This document shows, one piece after another, positions 61,467-64,000 of a DNA stretch of 64,000 nt. The notes below the pieces were generated by a model that saw nothing but the letters and a program-made list of their open reading frames with translations, searched no databases and was not told the origin of the DNA. Position 1 is the stretch's first letter; every line of letters begins with the position of its first letter. Source of the stretch: Limnoglobus roseus (GTDB lineage Bacteria; Planctomycetota; Planctomycetia; Gemmatales; Gemmataceae); contig NZ_CP042425.1 of NCBI RefSeq assembly GCF_008254045.1, forward strand, positions 2,232,001 through 2,296,000, in the 5' to 3' direction. Position numbers and translations under genes: made by a program.

Positions 61467-62439
61467 ACGGCGGCCAGTCCGGTGAAATATGCTCGCCCGC
61501 TAGGAAGTGATATGCCGCAAACACAAGGCTGACATGGTGATGCCAGCCGTGCCACGTGCGGCCTTCGAAATGGTCGATGCCCATCTCCGACTTCAGCCAC
61601 TGGAAGTGTCTTAACGCCTTCGGCGTGACATCGTCGGCCGGGTCTTGGAGCAGGAAGCCTCGCTGCTGGAGCGTCTCGGAGAATTCGGCCACGGACAGGT
61701 AGCCATTCTCCGCCGTGATGGCCGAGCACTTTTCCCCGGCCTGTCGCAATTCGTCCAGTAATTCCAGGGCAATCTCGGCTTTCGTCGCGGGGCGGCGCTG
61801 GTCTTCGGGAATGGTTTTCTCGGCCAGTTCTGGGTTGTCGCGCATCCAGTTCGCGGGCAGGTACAGCCGGGATGCGAGGGGGAAGAAGCCGAACGGCCCC
61901 ACTTGCGAAATGAAGACGCCCACTTGGCAGTTGATCTTCTTGCCGAGCGACCGGGCGAATTGCCGGAACACGCCGACGGAGTGCTGGCCCTTCTTGGGGA
62001 AGACGCCGTCGTGGATCACCCACACGGCGGCCGGATCGGATCGAAAGGCGAGCGATTTCTGCCGCACGGCCGCGAACAACCGCCGCGAGTCCCACGGGCT
62101 TTGGCTGACGAAGTGCTGGAGCGCCTGGGCCAGGTTCGCTTCCACCATGATGACCTTGCTCGCGGCCGCGGCGATGGCCTCCACGTTGTTTCTCGCGCTC
62201 GGTTCGAGCAACCCCCGCAGGTAAGCGCGAAATCGCAGCGATTGATCGGCTCGGTGGAAAACGGGCCGAAAGGCCGCGACGTAGGCCTCGAACCGTTCCA
62301 GTCGGTCTGCTTCCAGGGTGGGCAGGAGGCTCTTGGTTGGCGTCTCAATGGCCTGACCCTCCTGGCTTTCCCCGGGGCGGGGCCGCCCGCTCGGTGGGAG
62401 GCGTTTACTGGGCACTTCCTTCGCCGTGTATCCGATCAT
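61447..62439 (-). pseudogene. internally deleted IS701-family transposase
   Basis: The 330-residue frame matches IS701/DDE_5 transposases: LQHFVSQSPWDSRRLFAAV, VWVIHDGVFPKKGQHSVG, RQFARSLGKKINCQVGVFIS, LASRLYLPANWMRDNPELAEKTIPED and, at the end, the third catalytic region LDHFEGRTWHGWHHH as GIDHFEGRTWHGWHHHVSL. Normal proteins are 400-450 residues; here about 90-100 residues between AENGYLSVAEFSETLQQRGF and the HFEGR block are missing in frame. The second Asp position reads AENGY instead of the usual A-D-x-G-Y. The element is therefore probably inactive. The short inverted ends ACTCTGTCA (61368-61376) and TGACAGAGT (62600-62608) could be the remains of its terminal repeats. Confidence 0.72.
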
Positions 62440-62669
62440 CGGCGATACTTCCGTGATATGTTGATATTGTTTGTCATATTAATGATGATATCAGGCGGTC
62501 CGCAGATGTGCAATCTCCCACCGAGTTCGAATGAGGTGGTGTTGTGCCACTTCGTCAGGTACGGATTGGCAAGGACGAGGCCAGAAACACTCGGCGACTT
62601 GACAGAGTTGGACTACAATGATGACTGAATCGGTCGGGAAAATGCTCCTCTTCTCTCCTGGGGACGGCG

Positions 62670-63086
62670 ATGCTCATCACGGCACGGGCGGAGTACGCCT
62701 GTCTGGCCATGCTCGAATTAGCGGCCCGACACAATGACCCCCGCCCCATCCGCCTGACCGAAGTCACTGATAAACACGCGATTCCGCAGCGATTCCTCGT
62801 GCAAATCCTTTTGCAGATGAAGGCCGCTGGGTTGGTTTCGACAAGCCGCGGCGCGAGCGGAGGTTATCGCTTAGCCCGTGCGCCCGAAACGATCACCCTT
62901 GCCGACATCCTCGGCGTCCTCGACCGCATGGAGAAGCCGGAAGACCGCAACCTCGCCCCTTCGACGATGGCCCGCGGTCTGCAATCCGTCTGGAAGCAAC
63001 TCGGCGAAACGCGGATGCATTTCCTCCAGAAGATTCGACTGACCGATTTGGTTCCTTCGTCGAACTCAGGAGACTATGTCATCTGA
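62670..63086 (+). CDS. Rrf2 family transcriptional regulator
   Basis: A 138-residue winged-helix regulator. The Rrf2 signature is clear: MLITARAEYACLAMLELAAR, IRLTEVTDKHAIPQRFLVQI and LLQMKAAGLVSTSRGASGGYRLARAPETITLADIL. The three cysteines of the iron-sulfur cluster in IscR and NsrR are absent in the C-terminal part, so this member senses without a cluster, like CymR. It stands just downstream of the copy of TGAATCGGTCGGG at 62626-62638. The first downstream gene is a pseudopilin 300 bp away. A GGGGA ribosome-binding stretch precedes the ATG. Confidence 0.9.
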   Translation: MLITARAEYACLAMLELAARHNDPRPIRLTEVTDKHAIPQRFLVQILLQMKAAGLVSTSRGASGGYRLARAPETITLADILGVLDRMEKPEDRNLAPSTMARGLQSVWKQLGETRMHFLQKIRLTDLVPSSNSGDYVI

Positions 63087-63388
63087 TTTTGGGTAATTAT
63101 CACTCGCCTAATCGACATTTGTTGCGGCTACTCTGTCAAATCGAATCGATCCCGTTGCCTAACGCCATTCGGCGATCACTAACGATTTAAGTATTATTCC
63201 CGTCAGTCATTGCGGTGATTTTAGAATCACGACTACCTCAATCAATTTGACGAAGTAGCGAGAACTCCTCCCCAGATCTCGCGAACCTTTCTTGAAATAG
63301 ATTATCTTGTTCGTCATCTTAGTGCGATAGACAGGTTGACAGCTTCGTCACTTTGTTGACTCGCCCGTCCATTCGGAGGTGATAGATC
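63087..63388. promoter_or_regulatory. AT-rich upstream region of the pseudopilin gene with an inverted repeat
   Basis: About 300 bp, clearly more AT-rich than the window average, with no supported gene. GTGATT-TTAG-AATCAC (63215-63230) is a perfect 6-bp inverted repeat with a 4-nt centre and may be an operator, possibly for the Rrf2 protein coded just upstream. Promoter boxes could not be fixed. Confidence 0.35.
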
Positions 63389-64000
63389 GTGACTCGCAAG
63401 ATTCGACGCCCGGCTTTTACCCTGATCGAGTTGCTGGTGGTCATCGCCATCATCGCCATTCTCATCGGCCTGCTCCTGCCCGCCGTGCAGAAGGTCCGCG
63501 ACGCGGCGGCGCGAACCCAGTGCAATAACAACCTCAAGCAGATCGGCCTCGCGGCCCACAGCTTCCACGACAGTTATCAGTTCTTGCCGCCGGCGTTCAT
63601 CGGCGACAATTCCGAGGGGCTCGACGGGTGGGCGACGTGGGGAGCCTTGATCCTGCCGTACATCGAACAAGGCAACCAGTACAACCTCTGGGACGTTCGC
63701 TACCCCGCCTCGAAGCAACCGCTGGCGGCGGTCCAGACGCAGCCGAAGATTTACATCTGCCCCGCGCGGCCGTCGCCGGTTCTGAGCGTTAGCGACTTCC
63801 GCACAGAGGGGGCCGCCCTCACCGACTACGCGGCGAGTTTCGGCACCCACGCCGCTTACACGTCCTCGACTGGGGCCATCATCCCGAACACCCCCTACGT
63901 CGGCCTGGATAGCTCGGGCCAGCCCTACCTGACGAAGTGGGGCAGCCAGACGAACTTCGGCAGCATCCGCGACGGCACCAGCAACACCACGATGTTCGGC
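63389..64000 (+). CDS. DUF1559 type IV pilin-like protein (3' end outside window)
   Basis: The first 204 codons of a planctomycete DUF1559 protein. The start is a GTG with GGAGGTGAT 6 nt upstream. The N terminus carries the prepilin cleavage/N-methylation signal, [20 protein letters not shown], followed by [20 protein letters not shown] and [16 protein letters not shown], both standard in the family. The mature domain shows [18 protein letters not shown] and FICPARP-type YICPARPSP. Members are processed by a prepilin peptidase and assemble as pseudopilins; their export role in planctomycetes is not settled. The frame is open to the right edge, so the C-terminal DUF1559 core is missing. Confidence 0.93.
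   Translation, partial: MTRKIRRPAFTLIELLVVIAIIAILIGLLLPAVQKVRDAAARTQCNNNLKQIGLAAHSFHDSYQFLPPAFIGDNSEGLDGWATWGALILPYIEQGNQYNLWDVRYPASKQPLAAVQTQPKIYICPARPSPVLSVSDFRTEGAALTDYAASFGTHAAYTSSTGAIIPNTPYVGLDSSGQPYLTKWGSQTNFGSIRDGTSNTTMFG

Larger units (their letters stand above)
61349..62638. mobile_element. degenerate IS701-like element with flanking direct repeats
   Basis: The transposase relic lies between two copies of TGAATCGGTCGGG (61349-61361 and 62626-62638). The 13-bp identity is too long for the 4-bp target duplications usual for IS701, so the boundaries of the original insertion are uncertain; the repeat may come from the same event that made the 58-bp tandem duplication. Confidence 0.4.

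Noticed and set aside
1..64000. CRISPR arrays, rRNA and tRNA genes
   Set aside because: No regularly spaced direct repeats and no tRNA or rRNA-like sequence were found by eye; a tRNAscan or CRISPR search would settle it.

Overview
The window is a GC-rich stretch of a planctomycete chromosome, most likely of the Gemmataceae. This rests on the gene content: three DUF1501/DUF1552 Tat-exported proteins paired with DUF1549/DUF1553 or DUF1587-DUF1592-DUF1588-DUF1585 planctomycete cytochrome proteins, an N-methylated DUF1559 pseudopilin, a kinase-WD40 fusion beside an ECF sigma factor, and the short palindromic and 'ACTCCGC' repeats common in these genomes. No rRNA, tRNA or CRISPR array was seen.

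Layout. 1-1474: 3' part of an RND efflux pump. 1619-10386 (minus): a tight seven-gene run (PQQ-like propeller, MFS transporter, two ArsI/CadI-type VOC proteins fused to the C-terminal part of an ArsM-like methyltransferase, DUF1549/1553, DUF1501, eight-EF-hand protein) with gaps of at most 13 bp and one 4-bp overlap. 10625-11181 (plus): two tiny proteins behind a candidate sigma-54 promoter and before a terminator. 11391-14331: small regulatory or hypothetical genes including csrA. 14640-14798: IS21 istA remnant. 14806-17325: Tat-exported phospholipase C. 18026-21832: divergent ECF sigma and kinase-WD40 with a palindrome between them. 21853-29840 (minus): two planctomycete DUF1501/1552 plus cytochrome pairs separated by a REPIN-like inverted repeat. 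29907-34305 (minus): truncated mug, ygiQ (with an in-frame palindrome) and a GH15 hydrolase. 34460-37897 (plus): lipoate ligase and a frameshifted cyclase-STAND-TPR protein. 37908-44570: PhoD, PEBP, LMW-PTP-like, DUF58-MoxR, AI-2E permease. 44661-46118: ribosomal S1-like. 46231-52861 (plus): YbhN, GT2, a membrane glycosyltransferase-like protein, an FHA-GAF-AAA sigma-54 activator and EboE. 52874-55532: EamA and MFS transporters and a stand-alone DUF542 protein. 55548-60814 (minus): a Pls-like single-module NRPS preceded by a leader ORF and followed by a coupled PepSY protein, and a Met/Cys-rich protein. 61028-64000: a small protein, a decayed IS701 element with a 58-bp tandem duplication, an Rrf2 regulator and the 5' part of a DUF1559 pseudopilin.

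Most likely to be new: (i) the seven-gene operon built round tandem VOC plus truncated methyltransferase proteins; (ii) the epsilon-poly-lysine-synthetase-like NRPS with a lysine-like specificity code, leader ORF and hairpin at its ribosome-binding site; (iii) the 156-residue Met/Cys-rich protein, about 40 percent Met plus Cys, probably a metal (copper?) buffer.
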